A DNA stretch of 5,157 bases from positions 1 through 5,157 of the forward strand of contig CAKRRF010000077.1 of the NCBI GenBank assembly GCA_934394985.1. Direction: 5' to 3'. Made by a program: the position numbers and the translations under genes. The notes beneath the pieces were generated by a model, which had not been told where the DNA came from, made no database searches, and was given only the letters and a program-made list of their open reading frames with translations. Shown piece after piece: positions 1 to 5,049 of this stretch. This DNA is from an uncultured Marvinbryantia sp. (lineage in GTDB: Bacteria; Bacillota; Clostridia; Lachnospirales; Lachnospiraceae). How positions within the stretch are numbered: position 1 is the stretch's first letter; each line of letters opens with the position of its first letter.

Positions 1-372
1 AAGCAGGATGAGATCTACAATGTGCAGAAGGAGGTCATTCGTGAGATGGCAGAAAAAGAATCCTGTATCATTGTAGGGAGGTGTGCTGATTATATTTTCC
101 GTGATCACAGAAATGTTTTGAATATATATATCTATGCACCGGTGGATGCACGTTATAAAAACTGTGTGGAAGTGCTCAGGATGAAACCTGAGGAAGCAAC
201 CAAAATGATCTATAAAGTAGATAAGGCACGAATCGCATATCATAAGCGGTATGCCAAATATGCACCGGGAGACCCGGACAGTAAACAGATCATGATCGAC
301 TCCAGTATGCTGGGAGTTAAGGGAACAGCAGAGGTACTGGCAGAGATTGTACAGAGAAGATTTGGACTATAG
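1..372 (+). CDS. Cytidylate kinase-like family protein, 3' part (5' end outside window)
   Basis: The reading frame is open from the first base of the window and ends with TAG at 370-372, giving 123 residues that match the C-terminal part of the cytidylate kinase-like family (Cytidylate_kin2 type). The visible family features are a buried strand and turn reading CIIVGRCADYI (about residues 22-32), the strand NVLNIYIYAP, and the lid-like segment VDKARIAYHKRYAK (about residues 73-86), rich in Arg and Lys for nucleotide phosphate contacts. The N-terminal P-loop is missing because the gene begins before the window; full-length members are about 200 residues. A GTG at 22 could be read as a start but the frame continues upstream of it and the fold would be cut, so I treat the gene as partial. 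By family these are cytoplasmic NMP-kinase-fold proteins; the exact substrate is not proven for this subfamily. Confidence 0.85.
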   Translation, partial: KQDEIYNVQKEVIREMAEKESCIIVGRCADYIFRDHRNVLNIYIYAPVDARYKNCVEVLRMKPEEATKMIYKVDKARIAYHKRYAKYAPGDPDSKQIMIDSSMLGVKGTAEVLAEIVQRRFGL

Positions 373-416
373 ATATTGATTTCAATAAGAATAAAATGAA
401 TAAGTGTAAGGCAAAG

Positions 417-454
417 AATAGTTATAATTCCGGAGTGGGGTTATAACTATTTTT
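417..454 (+). terminator. Intrinsic terminator after the cytidylate kinase-like gene
   Basis: An 11-bp perfect stem pairs AATAGTTATAA (417-427) with TTATAACTATT (441-451). It can be extended inward by two GU and two GC pairs (428-431 with 437-440), leaving a 5-nt loop. The 3' arm runs into TTTT at 451-454. It lies 45 nt after the stop codon and separates the kinase gene from the sigma factor unit. The A-rich 5' side is less T-rich in reverse, so the call is for the + strand. Confidence 0.75.
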
Positions 455-475
455 ATGTTAATATTTATTTAAACG

Positions 476-505
476 TGCGTCCTTTTTGGCGTTTTTGGCG
501 TCTAA
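476..505 (+). promoter_or_regulatory. Candidate ECF sigma-type promoter for the sigma/anti-sigma unit
   Basis: CGTCTAA at 499-505 resembles the -10 element (CGTC core) used by many Firmicutes ECF sigma factors. TGCGTCC at 476-482 lies exactly 16 bp upstream of CGTC and resembles a TGCAACC-like -35, but lacks the usual AAC core, so the match is partial. If real, the transcript starts near 510, leaving a leader of about 75 nt before the chosen sigma start. ECF sigma factors commonly transcribe their own operon, so self-activation is the natural inference. No convincing housekeeping promoter was seen in 455-570. Confidence 0.4.
483..500 (+). repeat. Tandem 9-bp direct repeat (2 x TTTTTGGCG)
   Basis: TTTTTGGCG occurs twice head to tail, at 483-491 and 492-500, with no mismatch. 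The second copy ends inside the CGTC of the candidate -10, and the two copies make up essentially all of the promoter spacer. It could be a simple duplication or a binding motif. Confidence 0.8.
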
Positions 506-583
506 TAAGTAGAAGCACATAAACAGAGGCTTTTACACAACATTTCCTGATGACCGGTCAGAGACAGGAGAATGGAGAAATCA

Positions 584-1105
584 ATGAATAATGAATTTTT
601 GATACGAAGGGCGAAGAAAGACGACAAAGATGCCTTCTGCAGGCTGATGGATGAACATTTGCAGTGCATGTACAAAATGGCATCCGCATATCTCAAGAAT
701 GATGAAGATGTTGCCGATGCAATCCAGGATACCATTCTTTCCTGCTACGAAAACCTGAAAAGTCTGAAGCAGAACAGATACTTCAAGACATGGATGCTGC
801 GGATCCTGATCAACAAATGCAAGGATATTCTGAAGCAGAAAAAACAGCTCACTTACATGGATCAGACACCGGAAACTCCTTTTTATGAGGAAGAATATGC
901 AGCAAAAGAGTGGGCACAGATGCTGGAACCACTGGATAATAAATATCGTCTGGTGATTCTTCTGTACTATATGGAAGGATTCAATATCCGGGAAATCAGT
1001 GACATCCTGGATATGAAAGAAAGCACTGTGAAATCGCGTCTTCAGAGAGGAAGAAAACAGGTTGCAGAGCTGTATGAATATAAAATCAGGGAGGGACGTG
1101 CGTAA
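584..1105 (+). CDS. ECF-type RNA polymerase sigma factor (sigma-70 family)
   Basis: This encodes a 173-residue alternative sigma factor that would bind core RNA polymerase and direct it to a small regulon. Region 2 covers about residues 8-85, with the core-binding and -10 reading segment DVADAIQDTILSCYENL (42-58) and the basic stretch RYFKTWMLRILINKCKDIL (65-83). Region 4 covers about 112-165, with the helix-turn-helix FNIREISDILDMKESTVKSR (133-152) for the -35. The short linker and lack of regions 1 and 3 are typical of ECF members. I chose ATG 584 because GGAG at 574-577 is 6 nt upstream; the in-frame ATG at 572 has AGGAG only 1 nt before it, although it would add just four residues. The stop overlaps the next start (TAATG, 1103-1107), so the two genes are translationally coupled. 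Which signal it answers cannot be read from the sequence. Confidence 0.9.
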   Translation: MNNEFLIRRAKKDDKDAFCRLMDEHLQCMYKMASAYLKNDEDVADAIQDTILSCYENLKSLKQNRYFKTWMLRILINKCKDILKQKKQLTYMDQTPETPFYEEEYAAKEWAQMLEPLDNKYRLVILLYYMEGFNIREISDILDMKESTVKSRLQRGRKQVAELYEYKIREGRA

Positions 1106-2580
1106 TGATGAGTTTTAATGATAATGAAAAGGATTTCCAGAAAAAACTTCAGGAAGAAACAGAAATACCAGTGATCGTGCATGAGCGTGTGAATCAGGCA
1201 TATCGTCTGATCGAAAATAATACTGCTGTGCAGAAAAAAGCACCAAAAGATCCTTATCACTGGATGAAAATCGGAGGAAGAATTGCAGGGGGGATGGCGG
1301 CAGTGCTTGCAGTTGGATTTGTATTTTGTGCGGTGAATCCTGTTATGGCCAAAAATCTTCCGGTGGTTGGAGGACTCTTTGAAATACTGCAGGATAATGT
1401 GAGCTTCTTTGGGGATTTTTCTGATCATGCAACGACTTTGGAAGCCGTTGATACAAGTGAGACAGAAGGAACCGCGGCAGACACTGAATCAGACACAGAA
1501 GAAAATTCACCGGAAGATGCTGAGACGGGACAGGATACGACAAAAGAAGATACCGCCTATACCAAAACGGCAGACGGTCTGACGATCACATGCTCGGAAG
1601 TATACGCGAACAGTCAGGCGGTCTATATAACCATGCAGTTTAAGAGCGAGCAGCCATTTCCGAAGACAGAAACCCTGGCGGAAAGTGGAACACCAGTCGT
1701 TGATCTGGATATGACTGGAAGTGTGGATTTTAACCAGGAGGCGGATCCGTTCATCAATGGTCAGGTGGAAGGACAGTTTCTGGACGATAACACTTATGCC
1801 TGTATTTTCCGATATGATCTTGCTCAGGCGGCAAAAGATTACACGGAATATAATGAGAAATACAATGAAATGACACAGCAGGTACTGGATGAGATGGGAA
1901 TTACAATGGATGATATGGACGATGAGACAGATGAAGGGTATGCGCTGCTGGAAGAATTTATCAATAAAGTATCTGAGCGTGGTGGAGCATATCAGAAATA
2001 TATTAAAGAAATTGAGATTCCGGATACCTTTAATCTGCATCTGGATATCACGAAGGTAAGGGGACTGGAAGCAGACTATGAGTGGTCAGAAGCTGATGAT
2101 ATGGAGGATGCCGGTTACTACAAATATGAAGGTGACTGGAATTTTGATATTCCGGTTACAGTAGACGATTCTCAGACCGAAGTTCTGGAGCTGAACGATA
2201 CTAATGATGCAGGTATTGGCCTCAGATCCGTAATCCGTACACCGTATGAGCTGACGGTAAATGAGCTTTATGAGGATGGCTCTGACAGTGACTGCTTTAT
2301 GGTTGCTCTTGATGCCAACGGAAACAAACTTCCATATAATGATTCCACCGGAAACTGCAATAATTTTACAATTCAGGACAGAGATATTTCCACTGTTGAC
2401 ATCTATATTCTGGATTATACTCAGTACATGGATGAACTGAAGGGACCGGATAATTACAACAACAACGAAAACAAACCGGAAGGTCAGAAGTGGAGCAATC
2501 TTCTCGACCAGTATGCAAAATACCATAAAACTCTGCATTTTGACCAAGTTGCTGTGAATGAAATGAACAGTAACAGATAA
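1105..2580 (+). CDS. Probable membrane anti-sigma factor, DUF4179-type, with large extracytoplasmic domain
   Basis: This 491-residue protein has a cytoplasmic N-terminus of about 55 residues, one transmembrane helix (about 57-79, GGRIAGGMAAVLAVGFVFCAV core), and a long outside part. After the helix the motif NPVMAKNLPVVGGLFEIL (78-95) is typical of DUF4179 proteins encoded next to ECF sigma factors. A Thr/Glu/Asp-rich linker follows (about 112-150), then two beta-rich portions (about 152-240 and 302-440) split by an acidic, helical-looking insert (about 244-300). No H-x3-C-x2-C zinc motif is present in the N-terminus, so it is not a classical ZAS anti-sigma factor. AGGGAGGG (1088-1095) is 9 nt before ATG 1105, favouring this start over ATG 1108. 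Coupling to the sigma gene supports a role in holding the sigma factor at the membrane until an envelope signal arrives; this role is inferred from family and context. Confidence 0.82.
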   Translation: MMSFNDNEKDFQKKLQEETEIPVIVHERVNQAYRLIENNTAVQKKAPKDPYHWMKIGGRIAGGMAAVLAVGFVFCAVNPVMAKNLPVVGGLFEILQDNVSFFGDFSDHATTLEAVDTSETEGTAADTESDTEENSPEDAETGQDTTKEDTAYTKTADGLTITCSEVYANSQAVYITMQFKSEQPFPKTETLAESGTPVVDLDMTGSVDFNQEADPFINGQVEGQFLDDNTYACIFRYDLAQAAKDYTEYNEKYNEMTQQVLDEMGITMDDMDDETDEGYALLEEFINKVSERGGAYQKYIKEIEIPDTFNLHLDITKVRGLEADYEWSEADDMEDAGYYKYEGDWNFDIPVTVDDSQTEVLELNDTNDAGIGLRSVIRTPYELTVNELYEDGSDSDCFMVALDANGNKLPYNDSTGNCNNFTIQDRDISTVDIYILDYTQYMDELKGPDNYNNNENKPEGQKWSNLLDQYAKYHKTLHFDQVAVNEMNSNR

Positions 2581-2613
2581 CGCTATAGAATGAAAGAAAT
2601 AAAAAGATAGTAT

Positions 2614-2642
2614 TTTACTTTTTGGGTGGAAACGGGTATCAT
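2614..2642 (+). promoter_or_regulatory. Candidate sigma-A-type promoter of proC
   Basis: TTTACT (2614-2619) and TATCAT (2637-2642) are separated by 17 bp, matching 4/6 and 5/6 of the housekeeping consensus. Transcription would start near 2649, about 30 nt before the proC start codon. No good terminator was found between the anti-sigma gene and this point, so some read-through into proC is also possible. Confidence 0.5.
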
Positions 2643-2666
2643 ATGGGTAACAACGTTTTCACCCAA
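2622..2666. repeat. 13-bp inverted repeat bracketing the proC -10 box, abutting the ribosome binding site
   Basis: TTGGGTGGAAACG (2622-2634) and CGTTTTCACCCAA (2654-2666) are inverted copies, with 12 perfect pairs and one G-T wobble, 19 bp apart. The right arm runs directly into the AAGGAGGAG ribosome binding site (2665-2673). No T-tract follows, so it is not an intrinsic terminator. If transcription starts near 2649 only the right arm is transcribed, making it a DNA operator candidate; in read-through RNA it could form a hairpin next to the ribosome binding site. GGGT also recurs at 2624, 2634 and 2645, spaced about one helical turn apart. Confidence 0.65.
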
Positions 2667-2679
2667 GGAGGAGATTATC

Positions 2680-3474
2680 ATGAAGATTGGTTTTATCGGT
2701 TGTGGAAATATGGCAACAGCCATTTTAAAAGGAATTCTGAAAAGCGGTGAGGTGGCAGAAGCAGATATCATTGCATCTGCAAAATCAGACAAGACCCGCG
2801 AAAAGATCGAAAAGGAACTTGGTATTCAGAAGGCAGATAGGAATGCACAGGTTGTGGAATTTGCTGATGTAGTATTTCTGGCAGTGAAACCGCAGTTCCT
2901 GGAAGGTGTTCTGGATGAGATTAAAGCCAGCGTAAAGGAAGACCAGATTTTTATCTCTATTGCACCGGGAAAAACTCTTCAGTGGTTTGCTGAGAAGCTT
3001 GGGGAGAAGACAAAGGTTATCCGTACAATGCCAAATACACCGGCAATGGTCGGTGAGGGTATGACAGCTCTTTGTGTGAATGATCTGGTGACAGAGGAAG
3101 AGACAGCACTGGCAGTAAAACTCTGCAATACCTTTGGAAAAACAGAAGTAATCCCGGAGCGTCTGATGGACGTAGTGGTAGGTGTTTCCGGAAGCTCCCC
3201 GGCATATGTGTTTATGTTCCTTGAGGCAATGGCAGATGCAGCAGTTGCAGATGGAATGCCGAGAGCACAGGCATACAAATTTGCCGCACAGGCGGTACTT
3301 GGAAGTGCGAAGCTGATGCTTGAGACCGGCAAACATCCGGGAGAACTCAAAGATATGGTATGCTCTCCGGCAGGAACAACCATCCAGGCAGTACGTGTAC
3401 TGGAAGAAAAAGGCCTTCGCAGTGCAGTGTTTGAAGCACAGACAACATGTGTGAATAAAGCTAAGGGAATGTAA
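2680..3474 (+). CDS. proC: Pyrroline-5-carboxylate reductase
   Basis: ProC catalyses the last step of proline synthesis: NAD(P)H-dependent reduction of 1-pyrroline-5-carboxylate to L-proline in the cytoplasm. The 264-residue length matches the family. The N-terminal Rossmann fold opens with MKIGFIGCGNMATAIL (1-16), carrying the GxGxMA dinucleotide motif. AVKPQ (68-72) and RTMPNTPA (115-122) are standard family motifs. The C-terminal all-helical dimerisation domain has GVSGSSPAYVF (168-178) and the P5CR signature around PGELKDMVCSPAGTTI (220-235), which forms the substrate site. I chose ATG 2680 because AAGGAGGAG (2665-2673) lies 6 nt upstream and the protein begins exactly at the Rossmann strand; an in-frame GTG at 2626 would add 18 unrelated residues and lies inside the promoter. 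No proA or proB is in the window. It is followed by a strong terminator, so it is likely transcribed alone or with read-through from upstream. Confidence 0.95.
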   Translation: MKIGFIGCGNMATAILKGILKSGEVAEADIIASAKSDKTREKIEKELGIQKADRNAQVVEFADVVFLAVKPQFLEGVLDEIKASVKEDQIFISIAPGKTLQWFAEKLGEKTKVIRTMPNTPAMVGEGMTALCVNDLVTEEETALAVKLCNTFGKTEVIPERLMDVVVGVSGSSPAYVFMFLEAMADAAVADGMPRAQAYKFAAQAVLGSAKLMLETGKHPGELKDMVCSPAGTTIQAVRVLEEKGLRSAVFEAQTTCVNKAKGM

Positions 3475-3501
3475 AAAACAAATTGTCATAAAGTTTGTCT
3501 G

Positions 3502-3550
3502 GTCAGCCATTATTTCTACAAATGTAGAATTAATGGTTGACTTTTTATTT
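3502..3550 (+). terminator. proC: Intrinsic terminator of proC, with a BlaI-type operator forming its apical stem
   Basis: GTCAGCCATTA (3502-3512) pairs with TAATGGTTGAC (3531-3541), 11 bp with one GU. After one T-T mismatch (3513/3530) the stem continues with TTCTACA (3514-3520) against TGTAGAA (3523-3529), so the whole 40-bp segment is one near-perfect dyad. TTTTTATTT follows at 3542-3550. The start of the hairpin lies 27 nt after the proC stop. Confidence 0.85.
3514..3529. promoter_or_regulatory. BlaI-type operator O1 (upstream of the promoter)
   Basis: TTCTACA-AA-TGTAGAA is a perfect 7+2+7 dyad containing the TACA-N2-TGTA core known for BlaI/MecI operators. It ends 7 bp before the -35 box of the secreted-protein promoter and lies inside the proC terminator hairpin, so as RNA it also serves as the hairpin tip. 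Confidence 0.75.
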
Positions 3551-3565
3551 CTACAGATGTAGAAT
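3537..3565 (+). promoter_or_regulatory. Sigma-A-type promoter of the secreted repeat protein gene
   Basis: TTGACT (3537-3542) and TAGAAT (3560-3565) are 17 bp apart, each 5/6 to consensus. The start point would be near 3572. The -35 box is shared with the 3' arm and T-tract of the proC terminator, and the -10 box overlaps operator O2, so a bound repressor would block polymerase directly. Confidence 0.8.
3549..3564. promoter_or_regulatory. BlaI-type operator O2 (spacer and -10)
   Basis: TTCTACA-GA-TGTAGAA is a perfect 7+2+7 dyad occupying the spacer between -35 and -10 and covering five bases of the TAGAAT box. Its centre is 35 bp from O1 and 26 bp from O3. It is identical to O3 over all 16 bp. 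Confidence 0.85.
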
Positions 3566-3574
3566 ACAAATAAC

Positions 3575-3590
3575 TTCTACAGATGTAGAA
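3575..3590. promoter_or_regulatory. BlaI-type operator O3 (start of transcript)
   Basis: TTCTACA-GA-TGTAGAA is a third perfect copy. It begins 10 bp past the last base of the -10, at about +3 to +18, the same relative place as the operator before the blaI-like gene. In the transcript it could also form a small hairpin 10 nt before the AGGGAG ribosome binding site. Confidence 0.85.
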
Positions 3591-3614
3591 AATATAAATC
3601 AGGGAGAATCCATT

Positions 3615-4520
3615 ATGAAAACAAAAACAACAAAATTTATGACACTTATGACTGTAGCAACATTTGGGATTTTTTCGGCCGGAACTGTTATGGCAGCCGG
3701 AAATAATGATTTCTATACGCAGCCGCCGGCTGGTTCTGCCTGGGAGAAGACAGATACAGAAGGTACTTATGCCAGCTATACGAATGGAAGTGATTATGTA
3801 AATATTTATAAATATTCACTGGAGGATGTTAAAACAGGAATTGCCAAATGTAACGATACATACGAGGCCTGCTACCAGACAATTTATTCAGAGGGAAACA
3901 GTTTGTATATGGCAGTAGGATATGCAAAAGATGCAGATGACATTGGTGATGTCAGAAAATTTGTAGAGTATATTTCTTATCCGGGAAATCCGTCCCTTAC
4001 GAGAAAGGCTGACGAAAATGCAGCAGGAAATTCTGATAAATCAGAGACCGGTACTTCCGGCCAGAAGTCCGGGGGAGAAACAAATTCCTCTGATTCTGAT
4101 ACAGAAACAAATTCTGCCGCAAATTCATCCAATAACAGTGATGACTCAGATATCCTTACTACATCACCGTTAACATTAGTTGACAGTGATGGAAATACAA
4201 TTGAGATCAATTATATTCTTCACAGAGATTATTCCTGTGAATATCGTGGAGATGACGGGATGGAATATACTGATAACGGAGATGAAATCTACACAGATGA
4301 AAACGGAAATACATACTCAGCGCTGAATGATGACACACATCATCTGGGACATACGCTGGAACAGCATGATCTTCAGGATGCGGACGGCAATACTGTGACG
4401 GTTACGGAAACTACAAATGGTGACTATTATTTCCGTGACGACAATGGCACTGGATTTACAGATAACGGAGACGGAACATGGAGCGATGAAAACGGCAGCA
4501 GTTATACCGAAATAGACTGA
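3615..4520 (+). CDS. Secreted acidic protein with duplicated C-terminal repeat, function unknown
   Basis: I do not recognise this 301-residue protein. Residues 1-27 are a clear Sec signal peptide: basic KTKTTK start, hydrophobic core FMTLMTVATFGIFSAG, and a VMA|A cleavage site after 27. There is no lipobox Cys. Residues 28-124 form a compact-looking domain with C79 and C86, possibly a disulfide once outside the cell. Residues 131-182 are a low-complexity Ser/Asn/Asp/Glu/Thr linker. Residues 188-237 and 253-301 are two related copies of a roughly 50-residue unit. There is no membrane anchor or LPXTG sorting motif, so it is probably released or loosely held in the wall. AGGGAG (3601-3606) is 8 nt before ATG 3615; the open frame extends up to a TTG at 3537 but that is the -35 box. 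It has no serine beta-lactamase SxxK or KTG arrangement and is not a penicillin-binding protein. Three BlaI-type operators in front suggest tight, inducible expression. Confidence 0.85.
   Translation: MKTKTTKFMTLMTVATFGIFSAGTVMAAGNNDFYTQPPAGSAWEKTDTEGTYASYTNGSDYVNIYKYSLEDVKTGIAKCNDTYEACYQTIYSEGNSLYMAVGYAKDADDIGDVRKFVEYISYPGNPSLTRKADENAAGNSDKSETGTSGQKSGGETNSSDSDTETNSAANSSNNSDDSDILTTSPLTLVDSDGNTIEINYILHRDYSCEYRGDDGMEYTDNGDEIYTDENGNTYSALNDDTHHLGHTLEQHDLQDADGNTVTVTETTNGDYYFRDDNGTGFTDNGDGTWSDENGSSYTEID
4176..4325 (+). repeat. Internal protein repeat, copy 1 (residues 188-237)
   Basis: This copy opens with LVDSDGNTIEI and closes with EYTDNGDEIYTDENGNTYSAL. It shares L-x-D-x-DGNT, a central aromatic-acidic strand and TDNGD-x3-x-DENG-x2-Y with copy 2. 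The DxDGN turns resemble calcium-loop or beta-turn sequences, but metal binding is only a guess. Confidence 0.75.
4371..4517 (+). repeat. Internal protein repeat, copy 2 (residues 253-301)
   Basis: This copy opens with LQDADGNTVTV and closes with GFTDNGDGTWSDENGSSYTEID, ending at the protein C-terminus. The DNA also keeps similarity, for example GATAACGGAGA and GATGAAAACGG occur in both copies, so the duplication is recent enough to see at the base level. Confidence 0.75.
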
Positions 4521-4546
4521 CAGCGGTTGGTAAATGCAGGTATCAG

Positions 4547-4585
4547 AAGGGCTTCTGCAAAATATGCAGAAGCTCTTGTCATTTC
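4547..4585 (+). terminator. Intrinsic terminator between the secreted-protein gene and the blaI-like gene
   Basis: A 13-bp stem pairs 4547-4559 (AAGGGCTTCTGCA) with 4565-4577 (TGCAGAAGCTCTT), with one GU pair and a 5-nt AAATA loop. The following TTGTCATTTC is only moderately T-rich, so termination may be partial. The 3' end overlaps the -35 box of the next promoter. Confidence 0.7.
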
Positions 4586-4603
4586 TGTAAAGCGTGGTAA
4601 AAT
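4576..4603 (+). promoter_or_regulatory. Sigma-A-type promoter of the blaI-blaR1-like operon
   Basis: TTGTCA (4576-4581) and TAAAAT (4598-4603) are 16 bp apart, each 5/6 to consensus. Transcription would start near 4610, at the edge of operator O4. The -35 box is carved from the end of the preceding terminator. Confidence 0.65.
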
Positions 4604-4611
4604 TAAAATAT

Positions 4612-4627
4612 TCCTACATTTGTAGAA
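4612..4627. promoter_or_regulatory. BlaI-type operator O4 (autoregulatory)
   Basis: TCCTACA-TT-TGTAGAA is the same dyad as O1-O3 with one mismatch (C at 4613 instead of T). It begins 9 bp past the -10 box, at about +2 to +17, and lies 26 bp before the GTG start of the repressor. This fits classical BlaI self-repression; the mismatch may make it weaker than O2 and O3. Confidence 0.8.
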
Positions 4628-4653
4628 AATGTGCAACAGGAGGACAGAAAAGA

Positions 4654-5043
4654 GTGAAAAAAACATATCAAAGATTACCTGAATCAGAATTGGATATCAT
4701 GCTTGTTCTTTGGAATGGTACTCCTCCGATGACCAGGCCGGAGATTGAAAAGGTAATCAATACAAAGAAAAAACTTGCATCGACAACAATCCTGTCGCTG
4801 CTGACCAGGCTGGAGAGTAAAAATTTTGTGGAAGTGACGAAGCAGGGAAAATTAAACCTGTATACTCCATTGGTTTCGCAGTCGGATTATCAGGCACATG
4901 AGAGTCAGAGCGTTCTTGAAAAATTATATGGAAATTCATTAAAGAAATTTGTCACCTCACTTTATCAGGGGAAAAAGATCAGTTCTGAAGAAATTCATGA
5001 ACTCAGCGATTTTCTTAAGGAGCTGGAAGACGGGGAGGAATAA
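4654..5043 (+). CDS. blaI: BlaI/MecI/CopY-family transcriptional repressor
   Basis: This 129-residue protein is a dimeric DNA-binding repressor of the BlaI family. Residues 1-73 form the winged helix: LPESELDIMLVLWNGTPPM (8-26), the recognition region LASTTILSLLTRLESKNFV (41-59) and the wing VEVTKQGKLNLYTPLV (59-74). Residues 76-125 form the helical dimerisation part, with KLYGNSLKKFVTSLYQ (90-105) aligning to the S. aureus BlaI segment that carries the inactivating cleavage site. The GTG start at 4654 is set by AGGAGG (4638-4643), 10 nt upstream; the open frame reaches a GTG at 4594, but that would translate through the promoter and operator O4. GGGGAGG near its 3' end serves the next gene, a BlaR1-like sensor, supporting a regulator-sensor operon. 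The symbol is used for the family; the target is not a beta-lactamase in this window. Confidence 0.92.
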   Translation: MKKTYQRLPESELDIMLVLWNGTPPMTRPEIEKVINTKKKLASTTILSLLTRLESKNFVEVTKQGKLNLYTPLVSQSDYQAHESQSVLEKLYGNSLKKFVTSLYQGKKISSEEIHELSDFLKELEDGEE

Positions 5044-5049
5044 TGAATT

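Noticed and set aside
1507..2547. Open frames on the - strand opposite the anti-sigma gene
   Set aside because: Hydrophobic, Ile-rich antisense shadows of an acidic protein; no start signals or family features.
2601..2623. AAAAAG...CTTTTT hairpin as a terminator after the anti-sigma gene
   Set aside because: Only a 6-bp, almost all A-T stem with an 11-nt loop; too weak to support.
2622..2666. T-box leader before proC (GGGTGG followed by AAACG resembles the T-box core)
   Set aside because: There is no room for a specifier stem between the previous stop (2580) and this point, the ACC of the T-box core is missing, and no terminator T-tract follows.
2785..3510. Long open frames on the - strand opposite proC
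   Set aside because: They are shadows of a clearly identified gene, have Cys/His-rich unnatural composition and lack ribosome binding sites.
3514..3590. Three near-identical short repeats, possibly a CRISPR-like array
   Set aside because: The units are 16-bp dyads with unequal 19- and 10-bp gaps, placed exactly on a promoter, and a fourth copy lies before a BlaI-family gene. Operators explain them fully.
4594..4653. Upstream GTG start extending the BlaI-like protein by 20 residues
   Set aside because: It lies within the -10 promoter region, before the likely transcript start, and the added residues do not fit the family; AGGAGG supports GTG 4654.
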